Assembly (NCBI RefSeq): GCF_003865405.1
Contig: NZ_RQVQ01000031.1
Location: 1-33,590 of the forward strand
Direction: 5' to 3'
Source: Paenimyroides tangerinum
GTDB lineage: Bacteria; Bacteroidota; Bacteroidia; Flavobacteriales; Flavobacteriaceae
Length of the DNA: 33,590 nt
Part shown: piece after piece, positions 24,118 to 32,600 of the stretch
How positions within the stretch are numbered: position 1 is the stretch's first letter
Layout: each line of letters starts with the position of its first letter
Notes under the pieces: generated by a model
The model's input: the letters and a program-made list of their open reading frames with translations, nothing else
What the model was told of the DNA's origin: nothing
Database searches by the model: none
Program-made: the position numbers and the translations under genes

Positions 24118-24414
24118 ATGGAAATAACAGTTTTAGACATTCAGATTTTAAAGGCATTGCACAAGGAAGTAAAGGAAGTTTCCAATTTGATTTCGGAGAT
24201 AACTGCACCTTACAGAGCATTGCAACAGGCAACGAAATGGCTCGACCAACAGGAAGCCTGCCAACTGCTCAATATCAGCAAAAGAACATTGCAGACGTAC
24301 AGAGCAAAGGGCATTCTTGGGGCAACACAAATCAATCGGAAGACTTATTTCAGATTGTCCGAAGTGGAGTTACTTATGCAGGGAGAGCGACCATTAAAAA
24401 AGCAAAAGAAATGA
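24118..24414 (+). CDS. Helix-turn-helix (excisionase-like) protein 1
   Basis: 98 residues: an N-terminal helix that looks like a coiled coil (about 5-38) followed by a MerR/HTH_17-type domain, WLDQQEACQLLNISKRTLQTYRAKG, and a wing region INRKTYFRLSEVELLM. Proteins of this kind act as excisionases or transcription regulators in Bacteroidota integrative elements. It overlaps the next HTH gene by 4 bp (ATGA), so the pair is translationally coupled, and faces away from the mob genes. Confidence 0.88.
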   Translation: MEITVLDIQILKALHKEVKEVSNLISEITAPYRALQQATKWLDQQEACQLLNISKRTLQTYRAKGILGATQINRKTYFRLSEVELLMQGERPLKKQKK

Positions 24415-24692
24415 AACAGATTGGAAATTCAAACGAGGATATGCTTGCCCTGCTCGAAGCTGTGGTAGGCAACAAAAACGAACTGCTGTATATCAGGGAA
24501 TATTTCCACCCATTGTTAAAAGGGGAAATCTACCTGTCAGGCGAACAGGTTTGCGAAATGCTACATATCAGTAAACGGACTTTACAACAGTACAGAGATG
24601 ACGGACTGATACCCTTTATCAAACTCGAACGGAAAATACTTTTCCGTGAAAGCGATATTGTGAAAGTGTTGGAAGACAACTATCAGCGTTAG
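24411..24692 (+). CDS. Helix-turn-helix (excisionase-like) protein 2
   Basis: 93 residues from the ATG that overlaps the previous stop: an N-terminal acidic/leucine-rich helix, then GEIYLSGEQVCEMLHISKRTLQQYRDDGLIPFIKLERKILFRESDIVKVLEDN, split here as HTH core (about 42-62) and wing. It is a paralogue of the neighbouring protein 1: both share the (L)NISKRTLQ.YR / LHISKRTLQQYR pattern. The frame stays open upstream of 24411 but would overlap nearly the whole previous gene, so the internal ATG is used. Likely acts with protein 1 in excision or regulation. Confidence 0.88.
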   Translation: MKQIGNSNEDMLALLEAVVGNKNELLYIREYFHPLLKGEIYLSGEQVCEMLHISKRTLQQYRDDGLIPFIKLERKILFRESDIVKVLEDNYQR

Positions 24693-24742
24693 CCGATTAA
24701 AGAATGTTTTAAAATTGTAGCCGTATCAGGTCAGTTAAAGAA

Positions 24743-24771
24743 ACAGCCCATTGCTTAAAGCGGTGGGCTGT
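24743..24771 (+). terminator. Terminator after the HTH pair
   Basis: Stem ACAGCCCA/TGGGCTGT with a 13-nt loop, 50 bp after the second HTH stop, followed by T/G-rich sequence. The remaining 24772-24981 has a short CACGAT-T-ATCGTG palindrome and nothing else recognisable. Confidence 0.6.
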
Positions 24772-24981
24772 GTTGTTGTATGAACGATTTTGTAAAATGC
24801 TTGTACTTTTTTATCACGATTATCGTGTTTGTATAAACGTCAGTAACAGAAAAATGTGCAAGTATTTTTTGTTGGTAAAATTAAGATAGCAAAACGAGTT
24901 GAATTTTCTGCAAAAAGTTCAGCCGTTATTGCATTTACACTGCGTGCCTGTTAATCAACAAGCACCGATATGTGGTCTTTT

Positions 24982-25653
24982 TTAATCAAATTGTTTCATC
25001 AATTCTATCATACTTAATTTATATCCGTTTAAAAGTTTGAATAACTCTTCACTTACAATGAACATATTGAAAGCATAATCTACTTTTTTACTAATCGAAA
25101 ATTCTGTTGTTTCGGCTAATCTTATACGCATCATAAATTCGTTACCATCATCAATTCTATCAGTATTAAATTTTATATGCTCATTTGAGAAGTGGATAAA
25201 ACCACTTGTATTCTCATACAACAATCTAAATCCAGGATAAAGATTGTCTAATTTCTGAAATAAATATAAATCTGTCATTTTGTTGCCTTCAGCATCTTTT
25301 ATATTTCTGATATGTTCTCCATTTTGAATTCGTTCATAAAAGTCTAATCTATCCTGAACTAAACTTAAAGCAAATAATCTCATGCAATTATCGGCTTGAA
25401 GTCTTAATAAATTTATTGCAGTTATCCAATTATTTGAGTCTGAGAGTGTTTTAAAACCTCTATTTAATTCAATTGCTCGATGTACAATTGAAAATGTGAA
25501 ATGACTTGGTTTGGAAAGTAATTTTCGTTGTGTTTCATTTGTGAAAATATCAATAGCAGTCTAATTTAGCTTTTTATTTAATTCTTCCAACGATGCAAAT
25601 ACTTGGGTTAAATCAGCTTCCGAAACATTATTATTTAAAGATTGTTTTTCCAT
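24982..25653 (-). pseudogene. Unknown cargo gene broken by an in-frame stop
   Basis: One continuous frame of 224 codons starts at an ATG at 25653 (MEKQSLNNNVSEADLTQVFA) and is interrupted only by a TAG at codon 31 (25561-25563). Downstream residues read sensibly (SKPSHFTFSIVHRAIELNRG; NWITAINLLRLQADNCMRLF; GFIHFSNEHIKFN), mostly helical, soluble, with no family I can name with confidence. No Met lies between codon 31 and codon 91, so the 133-residue part starting at 25383 would lack the central helix if translated alone. Best seen as a recently inactivated element cargo gene, or a sequencing error. Confidence 0.65.
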
Positions 25654-25749
25654 TTGAGGTTTACTAAGATTACATGATAGGTTGACGAAGTTTATCCATC
25701 ATCCTTAATGGTTTAAAACATTTGTTTTATCCAACAGCTAAAATACAAA

Positions 25750-25776
25750 AAAGCCAATGCTTACAACATTGACTTT
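25750..25776 (-). terminator. Terminator after integrase gene
   Basis: Ten-bp stem AAAGCCAATG/CATTGACTTT (one G-U) with a 7-nt loop, 21 bp past the integrase stop, leading into TTTTTGTATTTT on the minus strand. Confidence 0.7.
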
Positions 25777-25797
25777 CTTTAATTGCTTTAGTAGGTT

Positions 25798-27048
25798 TCA
25801 GAGTTGCGAAACAAAAGAGCGTTCCATACCCTTAAATTTATGTGACACCTTTTGCATATCCTTTCCGACTTTCTCGTTAAGTATCTTGGCATAAATCTGT
25901 GTTGTGGCAATGTTTTTATGTCCTAACATCTTGCTCAAACTTTCCAACGGAACACCCTCGCTCAAAAATAGGGTGGCAAACGTATGACGTGCCAAATGAA
26001 AAGTTACTTTCTTTTCTTTAAGGCATTCAATCAGTTGGGATATTCGTTTCAAACTATCATTGCAGACGGTGTTTGAGGGTACAAGAAAAACCTTGCCGTC
26101 CTTTGACAGTCCTGCATATTTCTCGATAATCATTTTTGGAATATCCAACAGCATCACATTGGACGATGTAGATGTTTTCTTTCTCCGTATAATAATCCAT
26201 TGATTGCCGTCAAAGAACTCTTGGATATTACTGTTTTTAAGTCCTTTCATATCCGAATAGGAAAGCCCTGTAAAGCAACTGAAAACAAACAGGTCTTTTA
26301 CCAATTCATCTTTTTTGGTATCACAATTGAATGTTACAAGCTGTTCTAACTCGTTCCGTAACAGATAGCCACGGTCTTTGTCCTTTTTGGTATTCTTGTA
26401 CTCGCTGAACGGATTGAAAGCAAGGTGCTTTCTGCTCATTGCCAACCGACAGAGGGTAGTAAAACCAATCATATACAGCCAAATGGTGTTATGCTCTAAA
26501 CTCTGGTCGTCACGCAGGTAGTAATCAAAGTCCTGTACAAAATCAGAAGTAAGGTCGTTAAATGATATATCGGAATAACCGTATTTTGTAAGTGCAAAAT
26601 TCCGAAGATGCTTTAAAAGTGTTTTGTATTTGGTGCGAGTTCCGTTTACCCGAAGTCCGCTATCGACTTTTTTCTCATAGTCTAAAAGGAACTGTTCATA
26701 GAATTTGAAAAAAGTAAGCTCTCCGCTTTCCATACCGAGAAAGGCATTTTTAAGTTTCACACTGTTTACAGCTCCCTCGTTTTTCAGGATTTTGGAATAA
26801 CATTCCTCGATACCCAAACGGATTTTGTCAAGTTTACCGTTTACGTCTTGGGCTTCCCTGCTTTTTCCTAAAACCCTGCCATACTTCAAATCCCAATTCG
26901 ATGCGGTAATATCCAACTTGGTACTAAATGCAGACTGTTTGCCATTTACGGTAATCCTGCACATAACTGCAACCTTTCCGTTTTTCTTTGGGGCGTTCTT
27001 TTTAAGGTAGAACAGTACCTTAAACGTTGATTTTTTTGTCGTTTCCAT
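25798..27048 (-). CDS. int: Tyrosine recombinase/integrase (IntDOT-like)
   Basis: 416 residues from METTKKSTFKVLFYLKKNAP; the 22 extra in-frame codons upstream lack family support. The N-terminal arm-binding domain and SAM-like core-binding domain (about 110-205) precede the catalytic domain. Catalytic residues seen: HLARHTFATLFLSEG (His351, Arg354), LGHKNIATTQIYAKI (His377, Tyr386). The first Arg of the usual R-K-H-R-H-Y set is replaced: the box I motif reads FSCFTGLSYSDMKGL with Ser263 there, as described for CTnDOT IntDOT. It sits at the right edge of the element, its 5' end beside the candidate att site. Confidence 0.93.
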   Translation of the reverse strand: METTKKSTFKVLFYLKKNAPKKNGKVAVMCRITVNGKQSAFSTKLDITASNWDLKYGRVLGKSREAQDVNGKLDKIRLGIEECYSKILKNEGAVNSVKLKNAFLGMESGELTFFKFYEQFLLDYEKKVDSGLRVNGTRTKYKTLLKHLRNFALTKYGYSDISFNDLTSDFVQDFDYYLRDDQSLEHNTIWLYMIGFTTLCRLAMSRKHLAFNPFSEYKNTKKDKDRGYLLRNELEQLVTFNCDTKKDELVKDLFVFSCFTGLSYSDMKGLKNSNIQEFFDGNQWIIIRRKKTSTSSNVMLLDIPKMIIEKYAGLSKDGKVFLVPSNTVCNDSLKRISQLIECLKEKKVTFHLARHTFATLFLSEGVPLESLSKMLGHKNIATTQIYAKILNEKVGKDMQKVSHKFKGMERSFVSQL

Positions 27049-27161
27049 ACTCACAATTCTTAATGATAAAATTAAACTTATGTGAGCCACGAAACAATAT
27101 GAAATACAATGCAAAGGACTGAAAAATAACAGTTTAAAAACTTCGTTTCAAATGTTTAAAA

Positions 27162-27177
27162 GTAACGTTTTAGTAAC
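27162..27177 (+). repeat. Candidate right-end integrase site
   Basis: GTAACGTTTTAGTAAC, partner of 11328-11343 (14/16 identical, same orientation), 114 bp upstream of the integrase start. Confidence 0.45.
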
Positions 27178-27234
27178 CTTACTTTTGCCAATCGTTGCTT
27201 TTTTCTGCTTTTTACCGCATTACCAAAAAAACAC

Positions 27235-27269
27235 AAAACGGCTGTAAAGCCTTTATTTACAACCGTTTT
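27235..27269 (-). terminator. Orphan terminator-like hairpin at element/chromosome junction
   Basis: Fourteen-bp stem with one mismatch (AAAACGGCTGTAAA/TTTACAACCGTTTT), followed on the minus strand by TGTGTTTTTTT. No minus-strand gene lies just to its right, so it may be left over from a gene separated or lost at insertion. Confidence 0.55.
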
Positions 27270-27351
27270 GCCTGTTCTTAATCTTTGATGTATATTTACT
27301 GAAAATTTATTTTAAATTTGTTAAAGGTTAAATTTAAGAATAAGGGTATTT

Positions 27352-29022
27352 ATGACGATTGCAGCAGTTTTAGAGAAGGTAGCAATAACAAAGAAAAATA
27401 AAGCATTGTTATTAAAAGTGCGTGAACTAGACGAAGACCTTAAAGGTAGGTTTATAGGTTTTGTTGATGATGAGCACGCTAGTTTTGATGTAGCAGTAAC
27501 CATTAAAAATAATGAATTACAGGAACATCACTGTGATTGTTCTTTAAAAGACACTCTTTGTATCCATCAGTTGGCTGTTTTGATGCATCTTAGCAATCAA
27601 ACAAACGTTACTACAAACAAGCGTGCAACTAAAAAAACACAAAAACTAACAGAAGCTCAACTACTTTTACAAGAATTAGATTTACAAGAACTAAAAGCGT
27701 GGTTGCATCCGTTTTTTACTGTGAATAAAGAGGTAGAAATTCAATTTTTATTAGCTTTTTCAAAACAAAACACGTCTTATGAATTAACAGACATACCTCC
27801 TTTAATCACAACTGCTTTTACTTCGGTGATCGCAAAACGAAAAAAAATAGAATTAAACGAACTTAAAAAAATCATTCAATATCTTGAACAATCATTAACA
27901 CCCGTTTTTCAATACCTTCAAACAATTAGTACCTATTCTAAAGCGTTTCTTTTGTTAGAAAAAATGATAGAAACCCTAGAGGATAAATTTTATACCTACA
28001 CGGTTCCAGGTACGCGCTTACAAAAATATGTAAAGCAGTTAATCAATCAATATTCGTTGCTATTAAACAACACACAAGATATTACTCTATGGCAAAATGC
28101 AGTCAACTCCTTACTTCATCAACTTTTTGAAATGAATTTTGGAAAAGTGCATTCCCTTTTGATAGAAACAATTTCAAGCTTAAATGAAAACGGAACCAAA
28201 GTACAAAAAGCATACATAGCAGCACAAATTGTACAACGCTTGCAAGAATTTATCGATGAAGATTTTTGTTTTCAAATAGAAATCAATCAAAAACTTCTCG
28301 AAATACTAATCGAAAACAATAAATTAGAAGAATGCCAAGCATATTTTACACCGTATCCGCACCAGAATACATTCAATCTTTTATTGTTAAACGGATTAAA
28401 AAAAATAAATGTCTCCGAAACATTAGTGTATTGCTATGAATTAATTAGTTACAATACAAAAGTAGAGTATAACATCCCATATTTAAAAATCATTGAAGAA
28501 CTTTTAGAAAACGATCCAAATTCATTAAATGAATTAGCGGCTATAAAACACGATTTGTTTTCGTTTGAACCTACTTTAGAACGATACAAATTTGTAGTGA
28601 ATCATTTAGATGACCCTTCTTATCTTACAAAGTTTAAAACAAATACCTTAGTTCGGTTGCAACATAAATTCGATGAAGACGAAAGCTATATTACATTGTA
28701 CTTACAAATTTTAGATTATGAAGGCAATTACAAGAAAATGATTGAAGCCGTACAGATTACTCCCATATCTTTTACTATTTTAGAACCTTATATTACACAA
28801 CTTATAGCATTAGATAAAAAGGCAGTATTTTATAGTTTAGCTAACCATATTGTATCAAATCTAATTCTTAATAAATCGGTAGCTCAAGAACATGAAATTC
28901 GTGTTTTTGCACAAACATATTTTACCAAACAAGAAGTAAATTTATTAGTAGAATCGTTTTGGCAACGCTTTTTTAATTATTATCCAGAACGCATCCGTAA
29001 TGATTTTTTTACATTTTTTTAG
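27352..29022 (+). CDS. SWIM zinc-finger protein
   Basis: 556 residues. A SWIM motif lies near the N-terminus: CDCSLKDTLCIH, giving Cys61, Cys63, Cys70 and His72 (CxC-x6-CxH). The rest is alpha-helical, leucine-rich and without another recognised domain. SWIM domains bind DNA or protein; in bacteria such proteins are often partnered with a SNF2-type helicase gene, which is not next to this one. A TAAATTTG at 27313-27320 matches the Bacteroidota -7 box upstream. Very AT-rich codons, consistent with native chromosome. Confidence 0.85.
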   Translation: MTIAAVLEKVAITKKNKALLLKVRELDEDLKGRFIGFVDDEHASFDVAVTIKNNELQEHHCDCSLKDTLCIHQLAVLMHLSNQTNVTTNKRATKKTQKLTEAQLLLQELDLQELKAWLHPFFTVNKEVEIQFLLAFSKQNTSYELTDIPPLITTAFTSVIAKRKKIELNELKKIIQYLEQSLTPVFQYLQTISTYSKAFLLLEKMIETLEDKFYTYTVPGTRLQKYVKQLINQYSLLLNNTQDITLWQNAVNSLLHQLFEMNFGKVHSLLIETISSLNENGTKVQKAYIAAQIVQRLQEFIDEDFCFQIEINQKLLEILIENNKLEECQAYFTPYPHQNTFNLLLLNGLKKINVSETLVYCYELISYNTKVEYNIPYLKIIEELLENDPNSLNELAAIKHDLFSFEPTLERYKFVVNHLDDPSYLTKFKTNTLVRLQHKFDEDESYITLYLQILDYEGNYKKMIEAVQITPISFTILEPYITQLIALDKKAVFYSLANHIVSNLILNKSVAQEHEIRVFAQTYFTKQEVNLLVESFWQRFFNYYPERIRNDFFTFF

Positions 29023-29100
29023 AAGTGAGTAACATCTTAGTTATACCTACTTGTTTTGAATTATGAAAAGGAATAAAGGTTCAGATATTTTTGTTTTTTT

Positions 29101-29376
29101 AGCTTTTAGGGTTTGTTTCACACCATTATGTCCCTATTGAATCACATATAACATCAGTAAACGATAGCCAAAGTAAAAGGGGATATAATCTCCTAAAGTA
29201 TTGCCATTGTTTAAAACTTTATTTGCTCAGGTTGAAATAGTGGAGGAATCTCCCATAGGAATAAAATTACTATTTGCATGTGTTGAGTTTCTATGCGTAA
29301 TTCCATTTTCTAAGATATTAGGGATGTTCTCAATATGAATCATCCGATACAAATGCTTGTTATCAAAATCAACCAT
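29101..29376 (-). pseudogene. Decayed DarT-like (DUF4433) toxin gene fragment
   Basis: Minus-strand reading from the ATG at 29376 gives MVDFDNKHLYRMIHIENIPN, ILENGITHRNSTHANSNFIP, MGDSSTIST, stop, ANKVLNNGNTLGDYIPFYFG, YRLLMLYVIQ, stop, GHNGVKQT. This is the N-terminal half of the DUF4433/DarT fold (ssDNA thymidine ADP-ribosyltransferase): the LYRxxHIENIPxIL and LGDYIPFYFGxRxxMLYVIQ motifs are clear to me from family knowledge. In-frame TGA (29227-29229) and TAG (29134-29136) and loss of the C-terminal half make it inactive. The remainder of 29023-29602 holds no gene. Confidence 0.75.
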
Positions 29377-29483
29377 TGCAGTAGTGCTTATGCTAAAATA
29401 ACTAATTTTTTAAATCAATACCCAAACATAATTATAAGATTGGGGTTTGATTACTTTGTTTCCAATTCCCTAATTCCCCATTC
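29332..29483 (+). repeat. Dispersed repeat, left copy
   Basis: About 150 bp shared in diverged form with 32981-33132: AATATxAATCAT, TATCAAAATCAACCATTGCA (one-base indel), a CCCAAACATA...TTGGGGTTT hairpin (imperfect here), then GATTAC and C-rich TTCCC repeats. It covers the start codon and upstream region of the DarT-like relic. Confidence 0.7.
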
Positions 29484-29509
29484 CCTAATTCCCCATTCCC
29501 TAATTCCCC
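29465..29509 (+). repeat. Three tandem 15-bp repeats
   Basis: Three exact head-to-tail copies of ATTCCCTAATTCCCC, with degenerate continuations on both sides, upstream of the promoter of the large secreted protein. C-rich on this strand. Related C-rich sequence follows the right copy of the dispersed repeat. Confidence 0.9.
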
Positions 29510-29561
29510 CTTCCCACAATGTCCTTTTTTTTAATAATTACCTAATTAAACTTTGAAAGAC

Positions 29562-29569
29562 TATCTTTG
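29562..29569 (+). promoter_or_regulatory. Bacteroidota-type -7 promoter element
   Basis: TATCTTTG, an exact TAnnTTTG match, 33 bp before the start of the secreted protein. No clear -33 TTTG at the proper distance. Confidence 0.55.
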
Positions 29570-29602
29570 TATTTAATTTCAATTTATGAATTTATTAAAA
29601 CG

Positions 29603-32600
29603 ATGAGGTATTTATATTTTCTTTTTTTCTTTTTATTAAATGTACCTATGCATTCTCAATGTTTCGATTGTGGAAAAAGTATTGGCGGTTGGACATCTGA
29701 TGCTGCTGTAGATATTGAAAAAACAAATGATGGTATAGTTTACTTGGTTAGTTCAGGTGGTTTTGTAGCATCTAGAATTATTAAATATGATTTTAATTGT
29801 AATGAAATATGGTCTATTAATTTTGGTTATGAAGATGTTGCAGTTAAGTCTGTTACAAGTGATGAGCAAGGGAATATTTATTTAGTAATAGATAATTTAA
29901 CGAGTACTAATGCCGGTTTAGGACCATGGGATATTAATGGATTTAGCATGTCACCTGGTATAAATTTTTATAAATTGAATTCAGCTGGTACAATTTTATG
30001 GAATAGACACATTGGTCCACATACAGGAAACATAATGCAAAATATTCACTATTATCAAAATCATTTATATGTAACAGGTACATTTTATGATACTCTAACT
30101 TTTAGTAATGGACTGTCTTTTAATTTTCCATATACAGATAATCCAAGAGCTTTTATTGCAAAGTACGATACAGATGGTAATTTTATAAATGCAATTAATT
30201 TTGGTGATGGTGAAGATAAATTCAAATACTCAGAATTCGATAATCAAGGTAATATTTACTTAACAAGGTATAAAGATTCATATTCTAAGGTTGATAAATT
30301 TAATGCTGTACTTCAATTAAGTTGGACCAAAGTGCTTTCTTCTTCAAATACTTCCTCTGAGGGAATTTATATTCCAGGAGGAATTCATTTTAATAATGAA
30401 AATAATAAACTCTATGTTTGGGGAATCATGAATTTAACTACTACTATTATAGGGAATACCTTTTTTATTAATAGTTTAAATAGTGTCTTCCAAAGTGCAT
30501 TGATTGAGTTGAATTCTTCTACCGGTAATTTAGAGAATATTAATAGATTTGATAATAATAATGATTATTATTCGTTGTATTTTTTATTAAATCTTTCACC
30601 TCTTAGAATCGCTCATTTTTCCCAAAAAGACGGTTTTTTATACGTACATACTAGTTTCACCAATACAATGAGTTTTCCAAATGCAACCATTACTAGTACA
30701 AGTTATCATAACAACGAATATTTTTCTCAAGATCTAGTTTTGTTTAAAATTAACTTATCTAATTTTTCGAGTGAATTTTTGTTTAGATCGTCTGGAAATC
30801 CAAGCCTTATGACGGCAGCTCATGATTTATCCGGTCCCATTCTTTTTAATGGAAACGATTTATATTTAACAGCAACTTATAGAAGTAATCCAATACAAAT
30901 TAATGGTACAACCATAAACAATAACAGTGGTAATAATGATTCAGATGCCATGTTTTATAAATTTAGCATTGACCAACCTGCTAATCCAGGTACAATTATC
31001 GTTCAAAATACTTGTTTCAATCAAATAGCACAATTTAGCATTAACGGAACTTACGATTCCGTAGTTTGGAATTTCAATGATCCTAATGCTTTAAATAACA
31101 GTTCAACCTCAAACACCCCCAATCATGTATTCTCAGCTACAGGTGTTTATAATGTTAGTGCAACAGTAACTTGCGACAATAGCACCCAAGTGTTAGAAAA
31201 AAACGTACATATAACCAATGTACCATTTTTAAATAGTATCGAACCTCTAATGGCTTGTGAAACCATTTCTGGTTCTGGTATTTCTAATGCGTTTGATACA
31301 TCAAATCTAAATAATCTATTAATCGGTAATCAACCTAATATAGTGTTAGAATTTAGAAATTCTTCAGGTCAATTATTTACAAATCTATTTCCAAATCCTT
31401 ATACCAATTCCAATTCATACGGCGATACAATTTACGTTAAGGCGTATCATGTAAATAATCCAAATTGTTCAATAGAAACGGAGCTTCAATTTATAGTGAG
31501 TCCAAAACCTGAAATGCCAATCATAGAAACGCCACAATATTTTTGCACATTCCAAAATCAAACCTTGCAAGATGTTTTAGGCAACAGTAATAATATCATT
31601 TGGTATGATAGTGAATTTGAAGGTAATCTTCTTATGCAAACGACACCATTAATACACGGACAAACCTACTATGCCGCTCAATCAAATGCAATTTGCGAAA
31701 GTACACGCGTTCCCGTTTTAATTCATTTACAAAATACAACAATTCCTACTGGATCTTCAAATCAAAATATCTGTTTAAATCAGCAAGCAACATTAAACGA
31801 TTTAATTGTTAATGGAGATAATTTAAAATGGTATAACTCTATTAGCTCAACTCAAGTTTTACCCACTTCAACTCAGCTAGTAGATGGTCTTACTTATTAT
31901 GTTTCGCAAACAATTAATCAATGCGAAAGTACCAATAGATTTGCAGTTACTGTAAGCCTAATTAATAGCTTAAACGCAAACGATTATGCTTTTGCCGTTT
32001 GTGACGCATTAAATGATGGAACAGAAAATATAAATTTAACGGATTATAATTCTTTTTTAATTTCAAATCCAGTAGATTATAATTTTGAATATTACCAGTC
32101 GTTAGACGGAGCATTAAACCAAATAGCTACAAATCTAATAGATCCAACCAATTATAATACAACTATTGGAGATCAAATCATTTATGTTCGTATAGTTTCT
32201 TCTAACGGTTGCAGCCAAATTGTATCACTAAAAATAACGCTATTCGGTAATCCAATTATTCCAATTGAAGATGATGTTTCAATATGCGAAGGCACCAAAT
32301 TAGTACTAAATGCGGGCGATGGGTTTAACAGTTATAGTTGGTCAACTGGACAAAACACTCAAAGTATAACTATTTCAGAGGCTGGTAATTATACAATAAC
32401 AGTAAATAAGATTAATGGCAATATCATTTGTTCAACTACAAAAACAATTCATGTGGTTTTCTCAAAAAAACCTTTAATTATAAATATTAAAACAAAACAG
32501 TGGACAGATCATGAAAATGCAATAGAAATTCTTACAAACTCCAATAAAGATGATCATTACGATTTTTCAATCGACGGTATAAATTACCAAGAAAGTAATC

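Larger units (their letters stand above)
11328..27177. mobile_element. Integrative mobilizable element with heavy-metal efflux cargo
   Basis: About 15.8 kb bounded by imperfect GTAAC-N6-GTAAC repeats. It carries a CTnDOT-type integrase at the right end, two excisionase-like HTH proteins, MobA and MobB mobilization proteins and an oriT-like hairpin cluster, but no tra/T4SS or coupling-protein genes. It should therefore be mobilizable rather than self-transmissible. Cargo is a Czc RND system, a Zn/Cd/Co ATPase, a Fur-type regulator and accessory genes. Codons here look more GC-rich than those of the flanking AT-rich genes. The exact ends are inferred; no long exact att duplication was found. 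Confidence 0.7.

Noticed and set aside
24096..24410. Extension of the second HTH gene back to 24096
   Set aside because: It would overlap almost the whole first HTH gene; the first gene's frame has the clear HTH motif, and an ATGA overlap start at 24411 is more natural.
29465..29509. Possible CRISPR array
   Set aside because: The 15-bp units are contiguous, with no spacers and no cas genes.
29335..29556. Plus-strand 73-codon frame ending in repeats of SLIPH
   Set aside because: It is a translation of the DarT-like relic's antisense strand and of the 15-bp tandem repeat.
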